Shown piece after piece: positions 46,407 to 57,225 of a stretch of DNA of 64,000 bases (the stretch's first letter is position 1; each line of letters begins with the position of its first letter). The translations under genes and the position numbers were made by a program. The DNA is from Telmatactis stephensoni. Lineage: Eukaryota; Cnidaria; Anthozoa; Actiniaria; Isophelliidae. The notes beneath the pieces are model-generated. The model was not told the DNA's origin. It did no database searches and was given only the letters and a program-made list of their open reading frames with translations. The DNA lies in the NCBI GenBank assembly GCA_029948255.1, contig JALIZF010001810.1, forward strand, positions 20,001 through 84,000, written 5' to 3'.

Positions 46407-47600
46407 ACTTTAAAGTACCATCTGTATTCAGTCAAAGTTGTAATTGTCATATGAAACTAAATTATGCAGCATTATCAAATGAACAATTAATACCATTTTA
46501 TTGTTATATTAGATATCTGGCCATCTTTGCGAAAATTCAAGAAGCTTTCTAGCTGATTAATTCCGGTAGATATCACGAGAGATTTATTTGAAATAGCCGA
46601 CTTCCGAGATCGTACACTTCACTTGCCACTTACAAAAGCATCAAGGCGGTACTACGTGCATAAAGCTCAGTCATTCGTAACAAGACAAAAGTTTTAGCAC
46701 GTAGCCTCGTTTCAAATCCTTTGTATGTCGATCGCAGGTGAAGCATATCTCGGAACTGGACTATTATATAATAACTGGTATATTGTGTGGGCTCTGATTG
46801 GTCGAGAACTGTGTGTTATTAAAGTACACATACCTACCTGATAGATGACGTCGTTGAATCTTACGCGCGCTCTGATTGGTTGAAATGTTTCGATGCATAA
46901 ATATTATATAAAACAAATAGATTCCATTTTTTTGTGGTAGATGAAACAGAAGACGTCAAAATGTGGTGAAAACACACCTGGTGTACTTTTTTTATTCTTA
47001 CCACATTTTGACGTCATCTGTGTATCTTTTAGAGTACAGACACACGGAAAAATGGAATTTATTTCTTAAACAGATAACGACTTCAAGGAGCTTAACACAT
47101 TACTTTTTCATTCGACTGATTCGTTTTCTTCTGGAGACCACACGATATAATTGGACAAAGCTGCTCCATCCCTGGCCTGCCTTCAGAGGCGAACCTGATG
47201 AGACGAAACTATGTCTTCAAGTTGGTTCCAAACGCAGGCAAACAGTGCCTTTCATATGCTAATGTGTTATGTATAATTATTTATACAATTAATGATGGGA
47301 TTGTCACTAACTCGGAAAGATATAGCATCGACACATATGCTGTATTGAAAACTTGTCGGCCGGCCTAAACTCCGTGTGAGACCAGAAAGAAATTGAATGA
47401 AATCAGTTATAAAATGATTTCATTTCAAATATTCCTCTTTGGGCTAACTTGGTTTTAGAATTAAAGAATTTGATCCATCTTTTTACACGTATGAGATCCA
47501 AGAATAGTCACTCCAAAACTCAAGTCTCCTTCACGGTCGTTGTCAAGAGCAACAGATAGATGACATCATCATCTTAGTTGATAGCCACTGGAGCTGACAT
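46407..47600. other. Spacer with inverted repeats and conserved CALHM 5' flank
   Basis: 46540-46640 completes the 1.76-kb duplication unit of copies 1-2. 46760-47030 holds inverted repeats (GACGTCAAAATGTGGT mirrored by ACCACATTTTGACGTC). 47110-47270 is a flank block also found upstream of copy 4 and copy 6 (CCTTCAGAGG...GTTCCAA...CATATGCTAATGTGTTA). No coding sequence. Confidence 0.6.
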
Positions 47601-47698
47601 TCTTGTAAAATATTCATGTTCAGAATATCAGTGTTATAGACTTTGAATCAGAGAGACATTCATTGTAAGGAAAGTAGAGTACTCAGAAAGCTTCAAAA
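47601..47698 (+). promoter_or_regulatory. Conserved proximal flank of CALHM-like copy 3
   Basis: TTGTAAAATATTCATGTT, a TGTTATAGACTTTGAATCAG block and GAGACATTC recur before copies 3, 4, 5 and 6 at the same distance from the ATG. The TTATA(G/A)ACTTTGA part is the best TATA-like candidate. Conservation between diverged copies suggests promoter or 5' UTR function. Confidence 0.5.
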
Positions 47699-48589
47699 AT
47701 GGATGGTTCACCTTTCCAGGAAGTCTTTAAGTATCTGAAAGGAGCTGCGAAGTCTGTAGAGTTGCCAGTTAAAACCTTTGGAATATCCACTATCGTATAT
47801 TTGATCAAAATGCTTCTCGTAAAGCTTTTCGCTTGCCCCCTTCGAGGTCATCGTCTGTATGGTTATTTGTTTATATTTGGGCCAGCAGTTGTTCTGTTCT
47901 GTATATCACTTCTCGTTTGCAAACCGTTTTGGCGCTTGACTGTTGGAATTTTCCACTGCCGTAGAGTGAGCTTGGGGAAGTTTCGCAAGATTGGATACTT
48001 GGCCACCTTGAGTCCAATCATTTGGTTGATACTCACATTTGGTGAAGGACGCTATTATATTTGTGCCGAACTTGGGCCCGTTAGTACTTTCAAAGCTGCG
48101 GCAGCTAACAGAACTATTGCAATGCAAGTTCTCGAAGTCAAGATTTCTGAAGCACGAGCTGATTCCCAGATAATCGCTTGGGCTTTGATATTATCTCTAT
48201 CGCTACTAGCAACGATTGTTATAACTATCGAGAGGTGTTTACCAAGACAAGAGTCAAACATCCTCAGCGTAAAAGAGTTTGAAGACTTAGAAGCCAAACA
48301 CGCTGTGGACATGTTCAACGAGAAAATCAAACCAATGGCCAAGGCTCAAGCAGAGCAAAAGATCGACAATCTGTTTGAGTTGTTAAAGAAGGAAACTCCA
48401 AAGGACTTTATCAAATTAGGGAAGGACAGATTAACAGAATTGTTCCCCAATATTGGGTGTCGGGCTACGCCTAAAGGTAGGGCATTGAGAGCAATAAAAG
48501 TGAGGTTCGAGAAAAGTGGAGAAACTGTGAACGAAGAAGAAGTTGAGCTAACGGAAGATGAATCACAAAAGCAGCACGCGATTATCTGA
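47699..48589 (+). CDS. CALHM-like large-pore channel, copy 3
   Basis: Intronless, 296 aa, starting MDGSPFQEVFKYLKGAAKSV. TM1 about 22-42, TM2 about 55-75 (YLFIFGPAVVLFCISLLVC), TM3 about 103-120 (ATLSPIIWLILTFGEG), TM4 about 160-182 (SQIIAWALILSLSLLAT). The outer-loop Cys are in FACPLRGHRLYG and RYYICAELGP, with the sequon NRT after the latter. A C-terminal helical domain (EFEDLEAKHAVDMFNEKIKP) ends in a charged EEVELTEDE tail. Belongs with copies 4-6 rather than 1-2. Its far 5' flank (CAAGTCTCCTTCACGGTCGT, near 47522) is shared with copy 4, so the pair arose by tandem duplication. Confidence 0.8.
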   Translation: MDGSPFQEVFKYLKGAAKSVELPVKTFGISTIVYLIKMLLVKLFACPLRGHRLYGYLFIFGPAVVLFCISLLVCKPFWRLTVGIFHCRRVSLGKFRKIGYLATLSPIIWLILTFGEGRYYICAELGPVSTFKAAAANRTIAMQVLEVKISEARADSQIIAWALILSLSLLATIVITIERCLPRQESNILSVKEFEDLEAKHAVDMFNEKIKPMAKAQAEQKIDNLFELLKKETPKDFIKLGKDRLTELFPNIGCRATPKGRALRAIKVRFEKSGETVNEEEVELTEDESQKQHAII

Positions 48590-49640
48590 GCAAATGACTA
48601 AGACTGAAGACTCCTCAAGTGTTCTGTAGTTCAAGTACTCGTGATTCAGGGTTAATATTCATCAGAGTAGCCGCAACCCTAGTGAAACTGAAAATTTACT
48701 AAGTTAGGACGTGTACACTTATCTGACTAAATTTGAAAACCCATCTTTTCTTTCCATGTTTCACGATTCTCGAACTGAAAAGCGAAAACTGAAAAACGAG
48801 CTTGGTCATTTTATTCCAGATCGAATATTTCCAACAGCCATCTACAACAGAAATGACATGGACCAATAATTATGTAAATAAGTTAATCAGTTAAATTAAA
48901 CAAAGTGGTGTTCATTGACCTTTTTCATTCAAGCTCATATGGTGTTCGATATATTCGTTTGTATGCATTGTTATCTATTGTTGAGGGGTAGAAATTCTAA
49001 TGTATTCTATCCTTTTGTATTCTATTGTATTGTCGTTCTATAGAATTCAGCTAGCATATCTATTGTTTGAACAAAAGAAATTCCGAAGGAAGATATATCG
49101 TGCATGGTATATAGACCTTTTTGCTGTAACACTATTTTCCAACTTCGTGCAGTTGAAAAATAAGTTGAAAAATCAAGGAGATACGAATTTTCAAAAATCG
49201 AAATTTGTTTGTATCTCTTGCATAACTGTAAGTGTTGATACAAAATTTCGTTTTTTGAAAATTCGTATCTCCTTGATTTTTCAACTTATATCCTTCAAAC
49301 TTCACAGTTCTACTGATTTTGACGGCGTGCTCTTTCCAGCTATGGTCATTGTTTTTAACTTTGGGAACTTTTAGAATTACATGAAAAAGCCGTTAGTATG
49401 AAATGACTGTAGCAATTCACAAAATACGTTCATTTACACGTATAAGATTGCAGAATACGTCTTGGTAACAGTCATATTCACATTCAGCCATGAAAAATCA
49501 GTTTAAAATAGTTATGTTACCAGCCTCTACCCCAAAATGCCTCCAGGTATCTGATTTTTCGAAAATGCGCCTAGTTTATTTAGCGGTAAATCCGTAGACC
49601 TGACATTTATCTGGGTTGAAGCACTTTTATCACAATTTGG
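48590..49640. other. 3' flank of copy 3 and an inverted-repeat element
   Basis: 48590-48720 resembles the 3' flank of copy 4. 49162-49287 is an inverted repeat with about 44-base arms (AAGTTGAAAAATCAAGGAGA...mirrored), probably a MITE without visible target duplication. No genes. Confidence 0.6.
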
Positions 49641-49659
49641 ACCATACCACTAATTAACC

Positions 49660-50440
49660 GGCTTGTTTACATCACGCTGCAGCAATGCCGTGTCGTTAGA
49701 ACCTTTGATCACTGCGTACAGAATTTTACTGGTCAGCAAAAAGATGCATATGGAATTTTATTCCATCACTGATGTCATTTATGTACAGAAGGAACATCAA
49801 TGGGCCAAGGACCGTACCTTGGGGAACACCAGATTTCACCTTGACCAGCTTGGATCTTTCAACGTCTACTATCACTGTTTGTTTTCTTTCACAGAGTCGT
49901 GCCTGAATCCAGCTAATGCTTGATATCTCCTCGTAATCCATAGTGGTCTAGTTTAACTGACAATCGCTGATGAGGCACTGTGTCGAAGTTTAGTAAGATG
50001 ACATCAGACTGGCAGCCTTTGTTCTAAGTGCTGCATATCAGAGAGAATGTTATATTTATTCAAGTCAATCATGCCCCATTACCTTGCACAAGGCCGTTGT
50101 GAGAGAGATGGGTCTACAGCTGGATGGTGACGATTTGTCACCTTTTTAAAATACAGCATGGATGTTTTACTGATTGGTGTTTGTCCAGTCTTCTGGGATT
50201 GTTCCATGTTTTTGAAAGAGGACCCCATAAATGTTTTAAGAGCTGATGCAAGTTCGATCAGCAGCTGTTTTTAAGATCCAACATGGGAATTGATCGGGAC
50301 CGGATGCTTTGTTTATGTTGATGGTTGATTTCAACAGCTTGGCAATGCCATTGATATCTATTTTTAGTGGAGAAATTCTAGGATTATAGTTGATTGAGGC
50401 AATTGTGGAATGTCCACTAAGTTATCCTCCGTAAAAACGG
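49660..50440 (-). mobile_element. Dead LINE fragment, reverse transcriptase core
   Basis: On the minus strand: FDTVPHQRLSVKLDHYGLRG, then GVPQGTVLGPLMFLLYINDI and HLFAD, the reverse transcriptase finger-palm blocks of Jockey/CR1/L2-type retrotransposons. The catalytic FADD reads FADQ and is followed at once by a stop and a shifted frame; upstream parts are also in mixed frames. Non-functional. Confidence 0.85.
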
Positions 50441-50484
50441 ATTCAAAATATTAATGTTTGTGTAAAATCTCCGCTTTGAACTTA

Positions 50485-51830
50485 TTTATTATAAGTTGTG
50501 GCTTGTTTATAGTCAGATGCTACTCCCTTGGATGCTATGCATAATGGCGCGACACCTACATTCTTTCTTAGGCCTACTCCGGGCCCTAAAATCGCCCAAT
50601 ATCGCTTAATATCGCCTAATATCGCCCAAGATCGCCCAAGATCGCTCAATATCGCCCAAGAGCACCTAAGAGCGCCAACTTGAAATAGCTAAAATTTGCC
50701 AATATCACCTAAGACTAAGATCGCCTAAAATTATTTGCATAAGATCGCCCAAAATAACGGCGATTTTAGAGCCTGGGGCAGTAGACCTTTTCTTCATTGA
50801 CTTCATAAGCTTACGTCGTAGGTTTAGGTTTAAGGTTTAAGGTTTAATAATACTTTTTACCAAATGACAACAAAAAATAAAATACATATGGTAACGGATA
50901 GTAGTAGGGGGAAACTGAATTCCCATGTAAAAACTACTCTCCAAAAAGACAATTAAAGACATTAAAGTCACAACCGGACTCGTTTGGCCTACAAATTGAT
51001 ACATGTTAGCTGGCTGGGACTTGAATTGTACGATGAATTCGATTCCTTTCTAGTCTTTTCATAAATCAAACGATTTCCTTGAATCACAAGAAAAACAACA
51101 AAAAGACAATATATGAATTGATTTTAAGGTAAAATTCGGTATTGATTTTAAGGTAAAATAAACTTATTATAAGTTGTGGCTTGTTTATAGTCAGATGCTA
51201 CTCCCTTGGATGCTATGCATAATGGCGCGACACCTACATTCTTTCTTAGGGCTACTCCGGGCCCTAAAATCGCCTAAGATCGCTTAAGATCGCCTAAGAT
51301 CGCCCAAGATCGCCCAAGATCGCTCAATATCGCCCAAGAGCGCCTAAGAGCGCCAACTTGAAATAGCTAAAATTTGCCAATATCACCTAAGACTAAGAAC
51401 GCCTAAAATCGCATAAGATCGCCCAAAATAACGGCGATTTTAGGGCCCGGGGCAGTAGGCCTTTTCTTCATTGACTTCATAAACTTACGTCGTAGGCTTA
51501 GGTTTATATAAGGTTTAAGGTTTAATAATACTTTTTACCAAATGACAACAAAAAATAAAATACATATGGTAACGGATAGTAGTAGGGGGAAACTGAATTC
51601 CCATGTAAAAACTACTCTCCAAAAAGACAATTAAAGACATTAAAGTCACAACCGGACTCGTTTGGCCTACAAATTGATACATGTTAGCTGGCTGGGACTT
51701 GAATTGTACGATGAATTCGATTCCTTTCTAGTCTTTTCATAAATCAAACGATTTCCTTGAATCACAAGAAAAACAACAAAAAGACAATATATGAATTGAT
51801 TTTAAGGTAAAATTCGGTGTTCACTCAATT
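50485..51830. repeat. 678-bp direct tandem duplication with a decamer array
   Basis: ATAAGTTGTGGCTTGTTTAT starts at 50491 and again at 51169. The copies are nearly identical to about 51820. Each holds an array of (A/G)ATCGCCCAA-type decamers (50590-50760; 51268-51430), and ends alike with TTGATTTTAAGGTAAAATTCGG. The high identity marks a recent event. Confidence 0.92.
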
Positions 51831-52590
51831 AAAGATAGTACGTATATATGTCAAATGGAACTAAATTAAATTATGCAGCATAATTGAATGGTCTTAAATA
51901 AACAACTATGTTATATATGATATTCCATGCATGTTTGATGAAATTTAAGAAGCTATACCTAAAAAAACACTAGACACAGCTGAACACTGATTTTTTCTTT
52001 TTACCTGCCGTGCCTTCTTTAACAGAGAAAAGAAAATCTCCTTCATTACTTTTCATTCGAATCATTCTTCTGGCAAACCTACTATACAGGACACGCGATA
52101 ATGAAACTGTTCCTTACGCCCACTGGCTGCCTTAAAGGGGAACATGTTAAAACGAAACATGAAATCGAATCTCATTCTATGCCTTCCAGCCGGTTCAAAT
52201 TATAGGCAAATAGTGCCTTCCATATGCTAATGTGTTATGTATAATAATACAGTTGATAGATGAATTGGTACTCGGAAAGATATACCGCATAGACGTATTT
52301 TATACAGTTAATACTCTACTGAAAACTTGTCGATCTAAACTCCTTGGGAGACCAGGAACATCAAATCAAATAAGATGATTTCAGTTCGTCTTATATCCCT
52401 CCTTCTTAATTCCATTCCTTTTAGACAAAAATAGGACTACTATTGAAAATTAGAAAAATACCCATCTTTTTTACACCTTATGAAAACAAACAATAGTCAC
52501 TCTAAAACTCAAGTCTCCTTCACGGTCGTTGTCAAGGGCAACAGACAGGTGACATCATCAACGTAGCTGATATATGGACCAGGGGTTGAT

Positions 52591-52692
52591 ACATTTGTAA
52601 AATATTCATGTTGGAGAATATCAATGTTATAAACTTTGATTCAGAGAGACACTCGTTGTAAAGAAAGCAAGAGTGCTCAGTAAGCTTAAAAA
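52591..52692 (+). promoter_or_regulatory. Conserved proximal flank of CALHM-like copy 4
   Basis: Same block as before copy 3: TTGTAAAATATTCATGTT, TGTTATAAACTTTGATTCAG, GAGACACTCGTTGTAA. Similarity to copy 3 continues upstream to a CAAGTCTCCTTCACGG stretch and a TGACATCATC near 52550. Confidence 0.5.
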
Positions 52693-53586
52693 ATGGCTGG
52701 TTCAGCTTCCCAGGAGGTCTACAAATATCTGAAAGGAACTGCCAAGTCCGTAGAGTTGCCAGTGTTAAGCTTTGCAATATCCATTGTCGTATATTTCATC
52801 AAAATGTTTCTCATAAAGCTTTTCACTTGCCCCCTTCGAGGTCATCGTCTGTATGGTTATTTGTTCATATTTGGGCCAGCAGTTGTTCTGTTCTGTGTAT
52901 CACTTCTCGTTTGCAAACCGTTTTGGCGCTTGACTGTTGGAATTTTCCATTGCCGTAGAGTGAGCTTGGGGAAGTCTCGCAAGATTGGATACTTGGCCAC
53001 CTTGAGTCCAATCATTTGGTTGATACTCGCATTTGCTGAAGGTAGCTATTATATTTGTGCTCAACTTGGACCCGTCAGTACTTTCAAAGCTGCGGCAGCT
53101 AACAGAACTATTGCAATGCAAGTTCTCGAAGTCAAGATTTCTGAAGCTCGAGCAGATTCCCAGATAATCGCTTGGGCTTTGATATTACCTGTAGCGCTAC
53201 TAGCTACGATGATTATAACTATTGAGAGGTGTGTACCGAAAGAGGAGTCAAATATCCTCAGCGTAAAAGAGTTTGAAGACTTAGAAGCCAAACACGCTGT
53301 GGACATGTTCAACGAGAAAATCAAACCAATGGCCAAGGCTCAAGCAGAGCAAAAGATTGATAATCTGTTTGAGTTGTTGAAGAAGGAAACCCCACAGAAC
53401 TTTATCAGATTAGGGGAAAAGAGGCTAACAGCATTGTTCCCAAATACTGAGTGTCAGGACAAACCCAAGGGTAGGGCACTGAAATCAGTAACAGTGAAGT
53501 TTGACAAAGGTGGAGAAACTGTGAACGAAGAAGAAGTTGAGCTAACAGGAAATGGAGCACAGACACAGCGCGAGTCAAATATCTGA
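52693..53586 (+). CDS. CALHM-like large-pore channel, copy 4
   Basis: Intronless, 297 aa, starting MAGSASQEVYKYLKGTAKSV. Same layout as copy 3: outer-loop motifs FTCPLRGHRLYG and YYICAQLGP, sequon NRT, TM4 SQIIAWALILPVALLATMI, and C-terminal helix EFEDLEAKHAVDMFNEKIKP. The middle (YLFIFGPAVVLFC to the end of TM4) is almost the same as copy 3, while N terminus and tail differ. No frame damage. Probably contributes subunits to the same kind of pore; hetero-oligomers with neighbours are possible but cannot be read from sequence. Confidence 0.8.
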   Translation: MAGSASQEVYKYLKGTAKSVELPVLSFAISIVVYFIKMFLIKLFTCPLRGHRLYGYLFIFGPAVVLFCVSLLVCKPFWRLTVGIFHCRRVSLGKSRKIGYLATLSPIIWLILAFAEGSYYICAQLGPVSTFKAAAANRTIAMQVLEVKISEARADSQIIAWALILPVALLATMIITIERCVPKEESNILSVKEFEDLEAKHAVDMFNEKIKPMAKAQAEQKIDNLFELLKKETPQNFIRLGEKRLTALFPNTECQDKPKGRALKSVTVKFDKGGETVNEEEVELTGNGAQTQRESNI

Positions 53587-53852
53587 GCAAATGACATAAA
53601 GACTGATGCCTCAAGTGTTTTCAAGTAATAGTGATATTCAGGATTAATATTCATCAGTGTATAGCCATGCACAACCCTAACGAAACTGAAGTTTTACTAA
53701 GTTTGTACTAATGCCCTAGATTTGAAAACGTATCTCTTTTTCTCCATTTTCACAATTCTCACGGAAAGTTAAGGTGATGATAAAAAAAGATAAAAGGCAG
53801 TTTTGGTCAAGATAAAGACTGACGCTTTAAGCGTGCTCAAGTACCCGTGATC

Positions 53853-54151
53853 GACACTAGTGAAAAGCGTCTGCGCATGCTCGTATTGACGTCTTAGTGC
53901 TTTTGTAAACTTATGTAAATTTCGCTAATTCAACAATGGTTTTCACAAAGTGCTTAAACTTAAGGTCGATGCTTGAAACTTAAGGCTAGTATTTACATAA
54001 TGCCTTCATTAATAGAATATCTTTGTCTCACAGAAGTAGTATACAAGAGAAATTTTATGTATACACCGAGAACACGAGCATTTTATTTATCACATTTCTT
54101 AAGAAAACATTGTAATGTGCACGCATGCGCAGACGTTTTTCACTATAGTGT
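53853..54151. mobile_element. 299-bp Mutator-like MITE with 10-bp target duplication
   Basis: Inverted ends (ACACTAGTGAAAAGCGTCTG against the complement of CAGACGTTTTTCACTATAGTGT) are flanked by ACCCGTGATC at 53843-53852 and 54152-54161. A 9-10-bp duplication fits Mutator-like elements. Uninterrupted relative of 8576-9711. It lies in the 3' flank of CALHM-like copy 4. Confidence 0.85.
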
Positions 54152-54539
54152 ACCCGTGATCAAGATTAATATTCATGATGTAGTCCCAACCAATCCTGCT
54201 AGTTTTGATAACTTTTTTTTCTAGAGTGCAACGAGCGACCGCTGACCCTCTGAACATCAGGCTCAGGAGGAAGGGAATGTCTCTATTGATTCGTGTTCCA
54301 CGCTGTTTCCTTCCGTGAAGTCATGAGCGCCACATATATAGCACCCGCGGGATCAGGTTGCGGGTCAGCATTAGTTTTATATATATACTACACAAGAATG
54401 AAAAATACTAGTTGCCTGAGCTTTGTAAGGGAAACTTGTGGTCGCTTGCCTTGTCACGTACTGCCATCTAGCAGCACGAAACACGACGAAATTATATTTG
54501 GTCAGGGAAATTGTTGACTACCTTCACGATGATCCCAGA

Positions 54540-55255
54540 TCTTACCTGAGTGGACGTACATAGCGTATGAAGGTTGGACAGGCTAAATTATCCAACTCTC
54601 TGCTATTCTAGAGGGCGTACCGCAAGGTTCAGTTTTGGGACCGTCTTCTCATTGTAAGTGTCACCAATGGAGGACATCATCGCGAGTCATGGCCTCAGCT
54701 GTGTCGTTTATGCGGACGACACTCAATTATACCTAACGTTTGAAAAGTCTCATTGCCTAGAGAGGGAACTCATTAGTCTTCAACGCTGTGTCAACTCTAT
54801 TCGTCACTGGATGGCATCGAATATGCTTATATGCAATACATCCAAGACTGAAATTATACACTTCTCTTCGAGATTTTACATCAAGACTCTTTGTCACACG
54901 TTAACATCGGTAACTCTGAAATAACTCTTGCATCTTCAGTCCGTGATCTTGGGGTAATACTTGACCGGCACCTTCAGATGAACCTGCAAGTTAACCATCT
55001 TTGCAAGTCGGCATCCTTCTCGTTAACGGACGCATTAGTAAAATTGGAAGATATCTTGATAATTCCAGTACAGAAGAGGGACAATGCATTTGTTACAACA
55101 AAAATTGTCGAGTGGAACAGCTTACTTTATGGGCTGCATGATAAAAAAATCGCAAAGCTTCAAATGATCCAGAATTCCACTGCGAGGCTAGTAACAAGGC
55201 TCTCCACGGGTTGGCCCCTCAGTACTTACATGATCTGCTTCATGTGTATATAAAC
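54540..55255 (+). mobile_element. Dead LINE fragment, CR1/L2-like reverse transcriptase
   Basis: GVPQGSVLG-type block near 54615 (shifted), then an intact palm block CVVYADDTQLYL with a following RHWMASNMLICNTSKTEI, VRDLGVILDRHLQMNLQVNH and KLQMIQNSTARLVTR, the usual order of a CR1/L2-type ORF2. At least two frame changes and an internal deletion show it is dead. Confidence 0.85.
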
Positions 55256-55379
55256 CAACACGGAGGTTGAGATCAGCATCCAAGCGCACCAAAGCAGTGG
55301 AATATTCTCCCAGAGTGTATAAAGCTAGCGCCAAAAGACATTTCTATTTCTAAATGACGTTGGTTTCCATTAATTACAA

Positions 55380-55680
55380 CAGTTTATATATACTGGAATA
55401 TTGAAGCAGCGCGCGTCGATTATCTGAGTAAATGACATAAAGACTGACGCCTCAAGTGTTTTCAAGTACTCGTGATTCAGGAGTAATATTCATCAGTGTA
55501 GCCATAATTAACGAAACTGAAATTATACTAAGTTACGCTGCGTACATACTAATGCTGCTAAATTGAAATTGAAAAGGATCTTTTTCACAATTTTCACAAT
55601 CCTCACTAAAATAAACGGTTTCTCATATAAAAGAAAACATCGTTTTAGTCTGGAGGTGAGGCCTAACTGGAACAAAAACT
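55380..55680 (+). pseudogene. 3'-end fragment of a CALHM-like gene
   Basis: From GATTATCTGAGTAAATGACA on, this matches the stop-codon region and 3' flank of copies 3 and 4 (AAGTGTTTTCAAGTACTCGTGATTCAGG, ATTCATCAGTGTAGCCA). The coding body is missing; a LINE fragment occupies the space before it. A matching piece in reverse lies at 58965-59245. Confidence 0.7.
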
Positions 55681-56209
55681 TTTTTTTACAATTTGGCCTC
55701 TGAGATGAATTTTCAAACTTATCATTAATACTAATACCAATAATAACTTTATTTCTTATAGAGCGCATTCCAGAAATCGCAATGCGCTTTACAGAAAATA
55801 TACCTTATATTAATACTAATGCTATCAAAAATATAATAAAATGATATATATATACTTGTATATGAAAATTAGAATTACATATGTAAATATAAACAGAAAT
55901 ATATATAAAGAAAAAATAAATATACTGTTTATTTCTATCTGAAGATGAATGTAGCTAAATAACCAGCTACCCTCTGCCCAATTAAAAATCTGAATTTCAA
56001 ACTTATTATCAATGCGAAATTTTGATATAAAGTCTAAAAGAACAATAGGGTCGAGTAAATGACGTCATTTACTCACAACTTAAATGCTATACTTGACAAT
56101 TTCTATTCGTCTCGTTTGAATGTAAAGAAAATGTTGATTTTGGTGATTATTGGGAGTCGTACAGATAGGTTTTACTAAGTTTCAAGACATTTCCAATTTT
56201 GGCTTATTT
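55681..56209. other. AT-rich spacer with CRE palindrome
   Basis: 55920-56205 is related to 61565-61920. It contains the perfect 22-base palindrome GAGTAAATGACGTCATTTACTC (56053-56074), centred on a CRE. No genes. Confidence 0.6.
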
Positions 56210-57118
56210 TCATCCAAGTACCCCTTTAACCCCATTGAGACCCTCTGTTAGCTCAACTTCTTCGTCGTTCACCGTTTCTCTACCTTTTTCAGACCTCACT
56301 CTTATTGATTTCAGTGCCCTATCCTTGGGCGTGTCCCGACACCCTATATTGGGGAACAATTCTGTTAGCCTCTTCTTTCCTAATTTGATAAAGTCCTCTG
56401 GGGTTTCTTTCTCTAACAACTCAAACAGACTATCAATCTTTTGCTTTGCTTGAGTCTCAGCCATTGGTTTGATTTTCTCGTTAAACATGTCCACAGCGTG
56501 TTTGGCTTCTAAGTCCTCAAACTCTTTTACGCTGAGGATATTTGACTCTTGTCTTGTTAATAAACACCTCTCAATAGTTATAATCATCGTAGCTACTAGC
56601 GCTAGAGATAATATCAAAGCCCAAGCGATTATCTGAGAATCTACTCGAGCATCAGAAATCTTGGTTTCGAAAACTTGCATTGCAATAGTTCTGTTAGCTA
56701 CTGCATCTTTGAAAATATCGACAGGCCCGAGCTCTGCACAAATATAATAGCGTCCTTCAGCAAATGCGAATATCAACCAAAGGACTGGACTCAAGGTGGC
56801 TAAGTATCCAATCTTGCGAGACTTCCCCAATCTCACTCTACGGCAGTGGAAAATTCCAAGCGTCATGTGCCAAAACGGTTTGCAGACGAGAAGTGATATA
56901 CAGAACAGAACCACTGCTGGCCCAAATATGAACAAATAACCATACAGACGATGACCTCGAAGAGGGCAAGTGAAAAGCTTTATGAGAAACATTTTGAGCA
57001 AATATACGAGAGTGGATATTGCAAAGCTTTTCACTGGTAAATCTACAGACTTGGCAGTTCCTTTCAGATACTCGTAGATCTCCTCGTAGATACGTACATT
57101 GGATAGTGAAGCAGCCAT
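56210..57118 (-). CDS. CALHM-like large-pore channel, copy 5
   Basis: Intronless, 302 aa, ATG at 57118, starting MAASLSNVRIYEEIYEYLKG. TM1 KSFAISTLVYLLKMFLIKLF, TM2 YLFIFGPAVVLFCISLLVC, TM3 ATLSPVLWLIFAF, TM4 SQIIAWALILSLALVATMI. Outer-loop motifs FTCPLRGHRLYG and RYYICAELGP, with sequon NRT. Charged C-terminal helix KHAVDMFNEKIKPMAETQ. The tail breaks from copy 6 right after VELTE and ends GLNGVKGVLG, so the last residues come from replaced 3' sequence. Opposite in direction to copies 1-4. Confidence 0.8.
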   Translation of the reverse strand: MAASLSNVRIYEEIYEYLKGTAKSVDLPVKSFAISTLVYLLKMFLIKLFTCPLRGHRLYGYLFIFGPAVVLFCISLLVCKPFWHMTLGIFHCRRVRLGKSRKIGYLATLSPVLWLIFAFAEGRYYICAELGPVDIFKDAVANRTIAMQVFETKISDARVDSQIIAWALILSLALVATMIITIERCLLTRQESNILSVKEFEDLEAKHAVDMFNEKIKPMAETQAKQKIDSLFELLEKETPEDFIKLGKKRLTELFPNIGCRDTPKDRALKSIRVRSEKGRETVNDEEVELTEGLNGVKGVLG

Positions 57119-57225
57119 ATTTTACGCTTTGAAAAGTGTTACTCTTGCTCTCAACAACGAGTGTCTCACTGAATCAAAGTTTATAACAGTGATATTCTAG
57201 CTCTAACATGAATATTTTACAAGTG
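57119..57225 (-). promoter_or_regulatory. Conserved proximal flank of CALHM-like copy 5
   Basis: Read on the minus strand: TTGTAAAATATTCATGTTAG, TGTTATAAACTTTGATTCAG, GAGACACTCGTTGTTGA, as before copies 3, 4 and 6. Confidence 0.5.

Noticed and set aside
47906..48342. Antisense frames inside CALHM-like copies 3 and 4 (also 52900-53336)
   Set aside because: Mirror frames of conserved coding sequence; they recur only because the genes are duplicates.
54658..54924. Host gene with YADD motif
   Set aside because: It is the palm block of a CR1/L2-like retrotransposon in a frame-damaged copy.
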